Shown one piece after another: positions 17,263 to 25,491 of a stretch of 64,000 nt of DNA. The DNA lies in NCBI GenBank assembly GCA_035539015.1, contig DATLJF010000063.1:1-64000 (forward strand), given 5' to 3'. The first letter of the stretch is position 1. Each line of letters begins with the position of its first letter. The notes below the pieces were generated by a model. The model did no database searches. It was not told the DNA's origin and saw only the letters and a list, made by a program, of their open reading frames with translations. Source of the DNA: Stenotrophomonas_A sp035539015. Its GTDB lineage: Bacteria > Pseudomonadota > Gammaproteobacteria > Xanthomonadales > Xanthomonadaceae. The position numbers were made by a program, and so were the translations under genes.

Positions 17263-18114
17263 TCACGATTCGAGCAGCTGCTGTACCCGTTCGAGATTGT
17301 GTGCCAGCTGCCGCCCGCGCTCCGGGTTGGCCTGGCACAACAGCACGAACACGAAGTCGAGCAGGTACTGCAGCGAAGAACGGTAGAGCAACTGCTCGAT
17401 ATGCGCTGCTGGATCATGCGCCGAAATCGCCAGCGAAGCATCGGCCATCGCGCGCAAGGGGTTGGCGGTGTGGCGGGTGATCGACACCAGCCGCCCGCCG
17501 GCGGCCTTGAACTCGCGCGCAGCGTGGCTGAGCTGCGCGAGCCGGCCGAACTCGGAGAACATCAGCAGCACATCGCCGCTGCGCACGGCCGAGAGGTTGG
17601 AGATCAGCAGGATCGGGTCGGCATGGTGCACGGTGAGCACCCCGAGCAGCGCCAACCGCATCGCAAATTCGCGTGCGTATACGCCGTCGTCGCCGAGGCC
17701 GCAGACGAATACCTTCGGCGCCTGGTCGAGCAGGGTGACGATGGTTTCCACATCCGCGCGCGGGTTGAGCAGGCGGGTTTCTTCCTCGGCGGCGGCCTTG
17801 CTGCTGCGCAGGGCCTGGTCGAGAGCGGCGTAGCCATCGTCGCCAGCGCTACGCTGGCGGGTGGCGACCGGTTGGCCGTTGCCGATGCGGGCAACCGCCT
17901 CGCCGACGGAGAACTTCAGGTCGGGGTAGCCCTTGAAGCCGAGCTTCTGGCTGAACTTCACCACCGAGGACTGGCTGATGCCCAAGGCATTGGCCAACTG
18001 CTGCGAGGAGTAGTCGCGCAGCAGGTGCGCGTTGTCGAGGATGAAGTCGGCAATACGGCGTTCGATCGCCGACATGCTGTCGCGTTCGGAGCGGATTTTC
18101 AGCAGAGGCGGCAT
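17263..18114 (-). CDS. MurR/RpiR-family transcriptional regulator
   Basis: 283 residues. An N-terminal HTH_6 domain (about residues 1-77) has the recognition helix in ALGISQSSVVKFSQKLGFKG. A SIS sugar-phosphate-binding domain (about residues 110-250) has VFVCGLGDDGVYAREFAMRL. The family senses phosphosugars; E. coli MurR responds to MurNAc-6-phosphate. It sits inside the operon for murein-peptide genes and is the obvious candidate to bind the paired palindromes at 20703-20746. The effector may be a muropeptide product rather than a sugar phosphate. Confidence 0.88.
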   Translation of the reverse strand: MPPLLKIRSERDSMSAIERRIADFILDNAHLLRDYSSQQLANALGISQSSVVKFSQKLGFKGYPDLKFSVGEAVARIGNGQPVATRQRSAGDDGYAALDQALRSSKAAAEEETRLLNPRADVETIVTLLDQAPKVFVCGLGDDGVYAREFAMRLALLGVLTVHHADPILLISNLSAVRSGDVLLMFSEFGRLAQLSHAAREFKAAGGRLVSITRHTANPLRAMADASLAISAHDPAAHIEQLLYRSSLQYLLDFVFVLLCQANPERGRQLAHNLERVQQLLES

Positions 18115-18135
18115 GGGCGCTCGTTGGGTTTACGG

Positions 18136-19233
18136 CTACAGGTCCAGCAATTCCAGGCCGCGGATTTCCTTGATGCCCAGGCCGGGGGCGTCGGTAATGG
18201 TGATTTCCGATTCGTTGAAGATCACCCCGCCCTCCACCGGATTGAACAGCCCCAGCGACGGGCCGTCGAGGTCGACCTTGGTGATGGCGTCGGACTTGGC
18301 CACCGCCAGGTGCACGGCGGCGGCGACGCTGATGCTGGATTCGATCATGCAGCCGATCATGCACGGGATGCCGTAGAGCTGGGCAATATCGGCGATGCGG
18401 ATGGCGTTGGCGATGCCGCCGGTCTTCATCAGCTTGATGTTGATGATGTCGGCGGCGCGGCGCTGGATGAGGTCGAAGACCTGGGTCGGGGCGAACACGC
18501 TCTCATCGGCCATCACCGGCGTGTTGACCCGGTCGGTGACGTACTTCAGGCCGTCGATATCGTTGGCCTTGACCGGTTGTTCGAGCAATTCCAGCACCAC
18601 GCCGGCTGCTTCCAGGGCATGCATGGCGAAGACCGCCTGCTTGGCAGTCCAGCCCTGGTTGGCGTCCAGGCGCAGCAGGGCGCGGCCTTCGACCGCGGCG
18701 TGGATCGCCTTGACCCGTTCGATGTCCAGCCCGATGTCCTTGCCGACCTTGATCTTCAGCGACTCGAAGCCACGGTCGATGGCCGAGACGGAGTCGGCCA
18801 CCATCTTGTCGATGTAGTCCACGCTGATGGTGATGTCGGTGGTGATCACCGGGTCGCCACCGCCCAGCATCTGGTACAGCGGGGCGCCGTGCAGCTGCGC
18901 CCACAGGTCGTACACGGCGATCTCCACCGCCGCCTTGGCGCTGGTATTGCGCTCCATCGAGGACTGGATCAGCCCGCTGAGGCGGTTGAGGTTGGAGACA
19001 TCCTGGCCGATCAGGCGCGGGCCGATGAAGCGGTGGATGGCCTCGATGATCGAGCCCAGGGTGTCGCCGGTGATCGGCGCGGTGGCCGGGGCTTCGCCGT
19101 AGCCGGTGTGGCCGGTATCGGTATGCACGAGTACGACCACGTCTTCGACCGTTTCCACGGTGCGCAGCGCGGTCTTGAACGGGGTCTTCAACGGCACGCG
19201 CAGCATGCCGAGCTGGATATCGGTGATCTTCAT
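18136..19233 (-). CDS. ycjG: L-Ala-D/L-Glu (dipeptide) epimerase
   Basis: 365 residues, enolase superfamily, muconate-lactonising subgroup. The catalytic set is complete: K160 and K162 (LKIKVG), metal ligands D190, E218 and D243, and K267. D321 and D323 in KVDLDGP form the DxD signature that binds the dipeptide amino group. It converts L-Ala-D-Glu from murein to L-Ala-L-Glu so ordinary dipeptidases can use it. No signal peptide is present, so it is cytoplasmic. Its ATG overlaps the stop of the NlpC/P60 gene by four bases, an arrangement like ykfB-ykfC of Bacillus. Confidence 0.92.
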   Translation of the reverse strand: MKITDIQLGMLRVPLKTPFKTALRTVETVEDVVVLVHTDTGHTGYGEAPATAPITGDTLGSIIEAIHRFIGPRLIGQDVSNLNRLSGLIQSSMERNTSAKAAVEIAVYDLWAQLHGAPLYQMLGGGDPVITTDITISVDYIDKMVADSVSAIDRGFESLKIKVGKDIGLDIERVKAIHAAVEGRALLRLDANQGWTAKQAVFAMHALEAAGVVLELLEQPVKANDIDGLKYVTDRVNTPVMADESVFAPTQVFDLIQRRAADIINIKLMKTGGIANAIRIADIAQLYGIPCMIGCMIESSISVAAAVHLAVAKSDAITKVDLDGPSLGLFNPVEGGVIFNESEITITDAPGLGIKEIRGLELLDL

Positions 19234-20675
19234 TCGTGGTTCCGCGGGCGGATGCGCTGGATGTTGGTGATGCGGTCGACGTAGGTGACGGTGTCGCTGG
19301 CCAGCATGGGTTCCAGCGGGGTTACCGAGACGCCGTTGAGGTGGGCCGACAGGCGCTTGCCGTCAGGCCCGGCCCAGCCACCGCCGGCGGTGTCGTGGAT
19401 CATGTAGGTCAGGCCCTGGTCGTGGCCCAGCGTCACCATGACGTGGCCGGGGATGTAGACCAGGTCGCCGACCTGCAGTTCCTTCACCGCCGCCAGGCGC
19501 TTGCTGGCGCCGTCGTTTTTGTCGAAGGCAATGCGGTCCAGCGCCGGGCTGATCGCCTGCGCGCTGGTGTTGCGCGGCATCAGCACGCCGAAGGCGCGGT
19601 AGATTTCCGAAACGAAGCCGCTGCAATCGCGAGTGTCGTAGGAATGGCCCCAGCCATAGCGTTCGCCCAGGAACTTGAAGGCCTGGGTGATGAGATTGCG
19701 GGGGGTCAGCGCCAGGTAGTCGGCGGCGGTGTCTTCGCTGCGCGGCAGTAGCGCCGGCACCAGGGCCAGGCTGCCGTCGGCATGGCGGATCGGCAACTGC
19801 ACCACCCAGGCGGTGTAGGGATGTTGGCCGTTGACCGGCTTGTCCACCGGCCACTCGGCCAGCACCGGCACGCGCACGCCCATGTCCAGCTGCAGGCGCG
19901 AAACCTGCGGTTGTTCCGGCGTATAGGTGGTGAACGCGGTCGCGCCGGTCACCACCCGATGCGGCCCCTGCTGGCCATAGGCGAACACCTGTTCGGCCGG
20001 GCCGGTAGCGACGGCGGTCTTCTCGATCCAGGCGTTGTAGCGCTCGCTGGCGACGAACAGCCATTGCCCATCGGCGCTCTCGTGCAGCACCGCTACTGCG
20101 TCACCGGGGAACAATGCTGATTCCTGGAAACGATCGATGTCGGTGTCGTCGTTACTGCTGAAGATGCGCGTGGAGGTGGGGAAGGTGCGCAGTGCGGCGC
20201 GGCGTGTGACCAGGCCGTATTGCAGCGCGCGTGTTGCCGGCACCGTGGCCAGCGCGAGATTGGCCTGGAACGCGTCCAGTTGCGCGGCGCCGACGGCGTG
20301 TGCGGCGCTGTCGTACATCGGCTTGTTCGGACGCACCGAGAGGCGTTGAATCTCGTCGCGCACGAACGCCGCCGGCAGCGGTGAAGGCAGCGCGCGCAGG
20401 TCGTGGATCGCCGCATCCTCGGCACGCATCCGCGCGTTCTGTGCCTGAATGCCGGCGCGGTCCAGCAGGACGCGATCGGGTTCGGGCTGGCGTGCGATCC
20501 AGTAGCCAGGCGTCAGCTGTTGCGGCGCCACCCCGACTACGCCGGTGGTCGGATCGACCGGCACGCGCGGCACCGGCGCGGCCTGCGCGGCGAATACGAC
20601 GGCGCAGAGCGCGAGCGCGCCGGCCCAGGCCGGCGAAGCGAAACGGCGCGCGATGCTGCGCGGCTGGATGATCAT
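19230..20675 (-). CDS. SH3-containing NlpC/P60 murein-peptide endopeptidase
   Basis: 481 residues. Signal peptide (about residues 1-32, AAQAAP). A substrate-stabilising N-terminal region and SH3b-type domains (about residues 130-300) precede a C-terminal NlpC/P60 papain-like domain. C351 lies in RDCSGFVSEIYRAFG, and GHVMVTLG carries the active-site histidine. The layout matches gamma-D-glutamyl-L-diamino acid endopeptidases of the YkfC type, which need a free N-terminal L-Ala and therefore act on already released peptides. The ATG at 20675 gives the signal peptide; the much longer open frame upstream crosses the divergent gene and is not coding. Confidence 0.88.
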   Translation of the reverse strand: MIIQPRSIARRFASPAWAGALALCAVVFAAQAAPVPRVPVDPTTGVVGVAPQQLTPGYWIARQPEPDRVLLDRAGIQAQNARMRAEDAAIHDLRALPSPLPAAFVRDEIQRLSVRPNKPMYDSAAHAVGAAQLDAFQANLALATVPATRALQYGLVTRRAALRTFPTSTRIFSSNDDTDIDRFQESALFPGDAVAVLHESADGQWLFVASERYNAWIEKTAVATGPAEQVFAYGQQGPHRVVTGATAFTTYTPEQPQVSRLQLDMGVRVPVLAEWPVDKPVNGQHPYTAWVVQLPIRHADGSLALVPALLPRSEDTAADYLALTPRNLITQAFKFLGERYGWGHSYDTRDCSGFVSEIYRAFGVLMPRNTSAQAISPALDRIAFDKNDGASKRLAAVKELQVGDLVYIPGHVMVTLGHDQGLTYMIHDTAGGGWAGPDGKRLSAHLNGVSVTPLEPMLASDTVTYVDRITNIQRIRPRNHE

Positions 20676-20702
20676 CGGCGGCCTCCCCGGAGAACGTTCA
20701 AG

Positions 20703-20746
20703 AATATTTATTCGTTTGAGGCGACATTGCAAGAATAAATTATTGA
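20703..20746. promoter_or_regulatory. Paired AT-rich operators in the divergent promoter of the murein-peptide cluster
   Basis: Two palindromes stand out in otherwise GC-rich DNA: GAATA-TT-TATTC (20703-20714) and GAATAA-A-TTATTG (20734-20746, one mismatch), centred about 31 bases or three helical turns apart. The first overlaps a possible minus-strand -10 (TAAATA, 20711-20706, 16 bases after TTGCAA). The second overlaps a possible plus-strand -10 about 16-17 bases after TTGAGG (20717-20722). A regulator bound to both would block both promoters; the RpiR protein at 17263-18114 is the likely binder (inference). Confidence 0.6.
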
Positions 20747-20774
20747 CCCTGTGCCACCATCGTGTTACACAGCG

Positions 20775-22352
20775 ATGACCCGCCTTCACCTGGGAAGTGT
20801 CGTCGTGGAACTGCGCTCTGACCAGTCTTACCCCGGATTCGCCGCGCGCTGCCTCGGCAAGTTGCGCGCAGGTGCGTGGCCGAAAGCCGTCGTGCTCGCC
20901 AGTGTGCTGGCCAGCGCACTGGCCATGGCCGCCGCACCGGATGCGACCACGCAAGTGGCAGCGCAGATCGATGCCGGGCACTTCCGCGCTGCCGAGGCGG
21001 CCATCGCCGCAGCCTTGGCCCAGCCGGGGCTCGATGCGCAGACCCAGCAGGCCTACGCCTTCCAGCGCGAGCGCATGCGGCGCATGCGCCTGGATTTCAG
21101 CCTCGACGCCGACGCCGCCAAGCAGAAGCTGCGCAATACCATCCCCGACCTGCGCGACGACGAATTCGCCGCATGGGACCGCGCCGGCCTGCTCGAACAT
21201 CTCGACATCGATGGCCAGCGCTATTACTTCAACCGCGCGCCCTCCAACTTGTTCCGCCTCAGTGCCGAAGCCGCGGCGCGCCAGCGCGGGGGCACGCCGC
21301 CGCCGAAAGACGGGCCGTATGAGCGCCTTGGGCCGCACCACCGTGCCGTCATCGCCGCCGCCGAAGCCGCACCCGGCCAGACCAGCCTGCTGCCGCATCG
21401 GCTGCGGATCACGCAATCGCTGAAGGTGAATGCCGATGCGGTGCCAGCTGGCGAAACCATCCGCGCGTGGATTCCCTACCCGCGTGCCATTCCCGGCCAG
21501 CAGGAAGACATCCGCTATCTCGATAGCGTGCCCACGGGGGCCCAGGTCGCCCCGCCTTCGACGTTGCAACGCACCGCCTATCTCGAACGCAAGGCAGTCG
21601 CCGGCAAGCCGACCGAATTCTCGGTGAGCTACGAAGTCAGCATTGCCGCGCGCCACTTCGACATCGATCCGGCGCAGGTAAAGCCCACCCCGGCAGACCC
21701 GGCGTTGGCGCCGTACCTGGCCGAAGCGCCGCCGCACATCGTGTTTACGCCGGCCTTGCGCGCGTTCTCCAAGAAGGTGGTGGGCAACGAAACCGACCCG
21801 TACCGGATCGCGCGCAAACTGTTCGCCGCCGTCGACCGGATTCCCTGGGGGGGCGCGCGCGAATACTCGACCATCAGCAACATCAGCGACTACGCGCTGC
21901 ACAGCAACCATGCCGATTGCGGGCAGCAGACCTTGTTGCTGATGACGCTGCTGCGCTTGAACGGCATTCCGGCGCGCTGGCAGTCCGGCTGGGTGTTCTC
22001 GGACAACGGCGTTGGTTACGCCAACCTGCACGACTGGGGCTGGCTATACCTGGCGCCGTACGGCTGGGTGCCGATGGATGTGACCACCGGCGCACTGGAC
22101 AGCCCCGAACCGAAGCTGCGCGACTTCTACTTCGGCGGCCTGGACGCCTACCGCATCGTCTTCAACGACGGCTTTTCGCAAGCGCTGGTCCCGGCCAAGC
22201 AGCATTTCCGTTCGGACACGGTCGATTCGCAGCGCGGCGAAGCCGAATGGCGTGGCGGCAACCTCTATTTCGACCAATGGGACTACCACTTCGACTGGCA
22301 GATCCTGCCAGCGGCAACGGCAACAGGGAGCGCATCGAAAGGCGCGCTTTAG
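20775..22352 (+). CDS. Exported transglutaminase-like cysteine protein
   Basis: 525 residues from this ATG. A hydrophobic export segment (about residues 32-52, ASVLASALAMAAAP) precedes a helical region and a transglutaminase-like domain. The catalytic triad is C382 in HADCGQQTLLLM, the histidine in NLHDWGWLYL and the aspartate in VPMDVT. Bacterial members are often peptidases or amide-cleaving enzymes. With peptidoglycan neighbours, a periplasmic murein-peptide peptidase is likely (inference). The start is uncertain: ATG 20775, an upstream in-frame codon at 20751, or TTG 20862, which would place the export signal at the N-terminus. Confidence 0.75.
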   Translation: MTRLHLGSVVVELRSDQSYPGFAARCLGKLRAGAWPKAVVLASVLASALAMAAAPDATTQVAAQIDAGHFRAAEAAIAAALAQPGLDAQTQQAYAFQRERMRRMRLDFSLDADAAKQKLRNTIPDLRDDEFAAWDRAGLLEHLDIDGQRYYFNRAPSNLFRLSAEAAARQRGGTPPPKDGPYERLGPHHRAVIAAAEAAPGQTSLLPHRLRITQSLKVNADAVPAGETIRAWIPYPRAIPGQQEDIRYLDSVPTGAQVAPPSTLQRTAYLERKAVAGKPTEFSVSYEVSIAARHFDIDPAQVKPTPADPALAPYLAEAPPHIVFTPALRAFSKKVVGNETDPYRIARKLFAAVDRIPWGGAREYSTISNISDYALHSNHADCGQQTLLLMTLLRLNGIPARWQSGWVFSDNGVGYANLHDWGWLYLAPYGWVPMDVTTGALDSPEPKLRDFYFGGLDAYRIVFNDGFSQALVPAKQHFRSDTVDSQRGEAEWRGGNLYFDQWDYHFDWQILPAATATGSASKGAL

Positions 22353-22403
22353 CGGAGGGCAACTCCCACCACCACTTCAACGAACTGCAGGAGAGAGCAG
22401 GGG

Positions 22404-25400
22404 ATGAACGGCAAGCATGTGAGGAAGGCGGCGCTGTGCGTCGCATTGGCGGCGTGTCTGGGATCGATCGCGCCCATGGCCCTGGCCCAGGATGGTGCCG
22501 TCGTCGGCCGCCTGGTGACCGAAAGCGGGCAGAAGCTTGGCGGCGCCACGGTGACGGTACGCAATCCGCAGACCGGGTTCGCTCGCAGCGCCACGGTCAA
22601 TGCGGACGGTAGCTACCGTATCCCGCTGCTGCCGCCCGGCACTTACCAGATGGAGCTGGCCGTGGCCGGCGCCACGCCGGCGCAAGTCGGTGAGGTGGTA
22701 GTCACGCTGGGCAACGCGACCACGGTGAACGTGCCCGTCGGTGCAATCAGCACCCTTGGCGCGATCGAAGTCCGTGCGCCGCAGGTGGTCTCGATGGTGG
22801 ACGTGACCTCGACCGAGTCGGCGATGAACATCAGCCGCCAGGACCTGGCGCGCCTGCCGGTAGACCAGGACCTCAAGTCGGTGGCGATGCTGGCCCCGGG
22901 CGTGATCGCCGGCAAGTCCTCGCTCGGTAGCCAGGGCATTTCCTTCGGCGGCTCTTCGGTGGCGGAAAACTCGGTCTATATCGACGGCCTGAACGTCACC
23001 GACTTCTATAACCGAGTCGGCTTCTCGTCGGCGCCGTTCGCCTTCTTCCAAGAATTCCAGGTCAAGACCGGCGGCTACTCGGTCGAGTACGGCCGCACCA
23101 CTGGTGGCGTGATCAATGCGGTCACGCGCTCGGGTACCAACGAGTTCCACGCCGGCGCCGAGATGACGGCCGAGCCGAGTGCGTGGCAGTCGAGCCGCCA
23201 TGACTACTACCTGCCCGATGGCGAGCCCTACATCATCTCCAGCCACGATGGTGCGACCAACAACAAGCTCAACCTCTGGGCGTCGGGCGCCATCGTCAAG
23301 GATCGGTTGTTCTTCTTCGGCATGTACGAAGCACGCGACAACCGCAATTTCAACACCAGCGACGACGGCTCCACGTTCAACAACGGCAATGCCGACAACG
23401 GCTTCTGGGGCGCCAAGCTCAACTGGATGATCAACGACAATCATAGCCTGTCGTTGCTCGGCTTCTCGGACAAGAACGAGAACGTGGCCGACGTCTACAG
23501 CTACGACTACCTGACCGGTACCCGTGGCAATCAGACCAACACCATCTATACCGACACCGGTGGCGACAACTACGCGCTGACCTACAACGGTCATTTCACC
23601 GACAACTTCGTCATGACGGCGATGATCGGCGAGAACAAGCGCGACTACTCGAACAAGAGCCAGACCGACATCGAGTGCAACCGCGTCGTGTCCGAGGCAG
23701 GTATTGCCCCGGCGGGCATCCCGCTGGGCTGCACCACCAACTCGGCGGTGGAATCGCGCCTGGATGAGCGCAAGGCAGCACGCCTGGACTTCGAGTGGTC
23801 GCTGGGTGACCACCTGCTGCGCTTCGGCCTGGACCGCGAGGAAAATACCTCCACCTACGAGCGCATGTACCCGGGCCCGGGTGGCCTCTACTACAACGTC
23901 TACCGGACCACGCCGGGCTCGACCCTGGTCAATGGCGGCACCGTGCCGGCCGGCGTCAACGCCTATGTGCGTGCGCGTCGCTACGAAATCGCCGGCGAGT
24001 TCGAGACCGACAACAGCGCCTATTACCTCGAAGACAACTGGTCGGTCACCCCCAACGTGCTGCTCAACCTGGGCCTGCGCCTGGAGGCATTCGACAATAA
24101 GGATGCCGCTGGCCGCAGCTACATCAAGATGGACGACATGGTTGCCCCGCGCTTCGGCGTGTCCTGGGACATAAAGGGCGACGGCACCATGAAGTTGTTC
24201 GGCAACGTCGGCCGTTACTTCCTGCCGGTGGCCAACGTCATCAACATCAAGCAGGCCGGCGGGCTGCTGGATGAGCGCACCTATTACGCGCTCAGTGGCT
24301 GGCAGACCCAGGAGCTCAATGGCTCGCGTTACCAGACCCCGGTGCTCGGCGCGCAGATCGGCCCGGTGGATACCTCGCAGGGCGACGGCACGGTCGGCGA
24401 CCTGCGCTCGGAAGTGGACCGCGACATGGACCCGGTCTACCAGGACGAAGCCATCCTCGGTTTCCAGCAGTCGATCAACGAAGCGTGGTCGTACGGCGTG
24501 CGCGGCATCTACCGCAAGTTGCACAACGCCATCGACGACATGGAGATCAGTGCCACCGGTGCTTGCGGGCCGGACGGCTATATCGGCTGGGTGATGGCCA
24601 ACCCGGGCAAGAACGTCACCGTGTGGGGCGATACCAATTGCGACGGCGACGCCGATGGTTGGGTCAACGTGGACACGTCGAAGGAAGGCTGGGCGATGTA
24701 TCGCCAGGATGGCCTGGACGCCGACGGCGACCCGATCATGACCTACATTGGCCAGCGTGGCTGGGACAAGCCCAAGCGCGACTACAAGGCACTGGAACTG
24801 CAGCTGGATCGTGCGTGGGACGGCAAGTGGTCGATGAATGCCTCCTACACCCTGGCCTACGGCCGCGGTAATGCGGAAGGCCCGGTGAACTCCGATACCG
24901 ACTTCGCCGATACCGGCCGTACCGAGAACTTCGACGATCCGTTCGTCAACCTCAACGGCTACGGCTACCTGTCCAACGACCGCCGGCACCAGTTCAAGAT
25001 CCGCGGCGCCTATGCCATCACCGACAACTGGCTGGTCGGCGCCACCCTCGACGCGCGCTCGGGCGGGCCGATCACTGGCTTCGGCGTCGGCAATCCGTAT
25101 GACGCCACCGCGTACCACAGCTACTACGTCTGCGTGGAGAACTGCGATTCGACCTTCTCGGCCGAGCGCGTCTACGCGCACTCCTCGCGCGGCGGTTTCG
25201 GTCGCATGCCGTGGAGCTATGAGCTCGGCGCCAGCGTCACCTGGCTCAAGTCGTTCGACGAAACCAACCTGCGGGTCAAGTTCGCGGTCTACAACCTGAC
25301 CAACCAGCAGAAGAAGCTGTCGGTGAACCAGGAATACGAAGGCGCGATCGGCAGCCCGAACGAGTTGTTCGGATACCCGGAAAGCTTCCAGGCCCCGCGC

Positions 25401-25433
25401 TACGCGCAGCTGGTAGTGACGCTGGACTACTGA
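22404..25433 (+). CDS. Oar-type TonB-dependent outer-membrane receptor
   Basis: 1009 residues. Signal peptide (about residues 1-28, APMALAQ). A carboxypeptidase-regulatory-like beta-sandwich (about residues 30-110, GTYQMELAV) is followed by a plug domain (about residues 125-250) and a large beta-barrel rich in aromatic and Asp/Asn-rich strands, ending in VTLDY. The extra N-terminal sandwich marks the Oar/SusC-like group, which often handles peptides or glycans. Its position between transglutaminase-like and murein-hydrolase genes suggests import of peptidoglycan fragments (inference). A ribosome site AGGAGAG precedes the ATG. Confidence 0.88.
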   Translation: MNGKHVRKAALCVALAACLGSIAPMALAQDGAVVGRLVTESGQKLGGATVTVRNPQTGFARSATVNADGSYRIPLLPPGTYQMELAVAGATPAQVGEVVVTLGNATTVNVPVGAISTLGAIEVRAPQVVSMVDVTSTESAMNISRQDLARLPVDQDLKSVAMLAPGVIAGKSSLGSQGISFGGSSVAENSVYIDGLNVTDFYNRVGFSSAPFAFFQEFQVKTGGYSVEYGRTTGGVINAVTRSGTNEFHAGAEMTAEPSAWQSSRHDYYLPDGEPYIISSHDGATNNKLNLWASGAIVKDRLFFFGMYEARDNRNFNTSDDGSTFNNGNADNGFWGAKLNWMINDNHSLSLLGFSDKNENVADVYSYDYLTGTRGNQTNTIYTDTGGDNYALTYNGHFTDNFVMTAMIGENKRDYSNKSQTDIECNRVVSEAGIAPAGIPLGCTTNSAVESRLDERKAARLDFEWSLGDHLLRFGLDREENTSTYERMYPGPGGLYYNVYRTTPGSTLVNGGTVPAGVNAYVRARRYEIAGEFETDNSAYYLEDNWSVTPNVLLNLGLRLEAFDNKDAAGRSYIKMDDMVAPRFGVSWDIKGDGTMKLFGNVGRYFLPVANVINIKQAGGLLDERTYYALSGWQTQELNGSRYQTPVLGAQIGPVDTSQGDGTVGDLRSEVDRDMDPVYQDEAILGFQQSINEAWSYGVRGIYRKLHNAIDDMEISATGACGPDGYIGWVMANPGKNVTVWGDTNCDGDADGWVNVDTSKEGWAMYRQDGLDADGDPIMTYIGQRGWDKPKRDYKALELQLDRAWDGKWSMNASYTLAYGRGNAEGPVNSDTDFADTGRTENFDDPFVNLNGYGYLSNDRRHQFKIRGAYAITDNWLVGATLDARSGGPITGFGVGNPYDATAYHSYYVCVENCDSTFSAERVYAHSSRGGFGRMPWSYELGASVTWLKSFDETNLRVKFAVYNLTNQQKKLSVNQEYEGAIGSPNELFGYPESFQAPRYAQLVVTLDY

Positions 25434-25442
25434 GTGCGTGAC

Positions 25443-25472
25443 GGCCGCCGGACGGGTTATCGTCCGGCGGCC
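25443..25472 (+). promoter_or_regulatory. Perfect 12-bp hairpin between the TonB receptor and serine hydrolase genes
   Basis: GGCCGCCGGACG (25443-25454), a 6-base loop GGTTAT, and its exact complement (25461-25472). No T-tract follows, so it is more likely an mRNA 3'-end stabiliser or processing signal than a full terminator. It begins 10 bases after the receptor stop and argues that the next gene starts downstream of it, at TTG 25492. Confidence 0.75.
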
Positions 25473-25491
25473 ACGTCCTGGGGAGCCTGAC

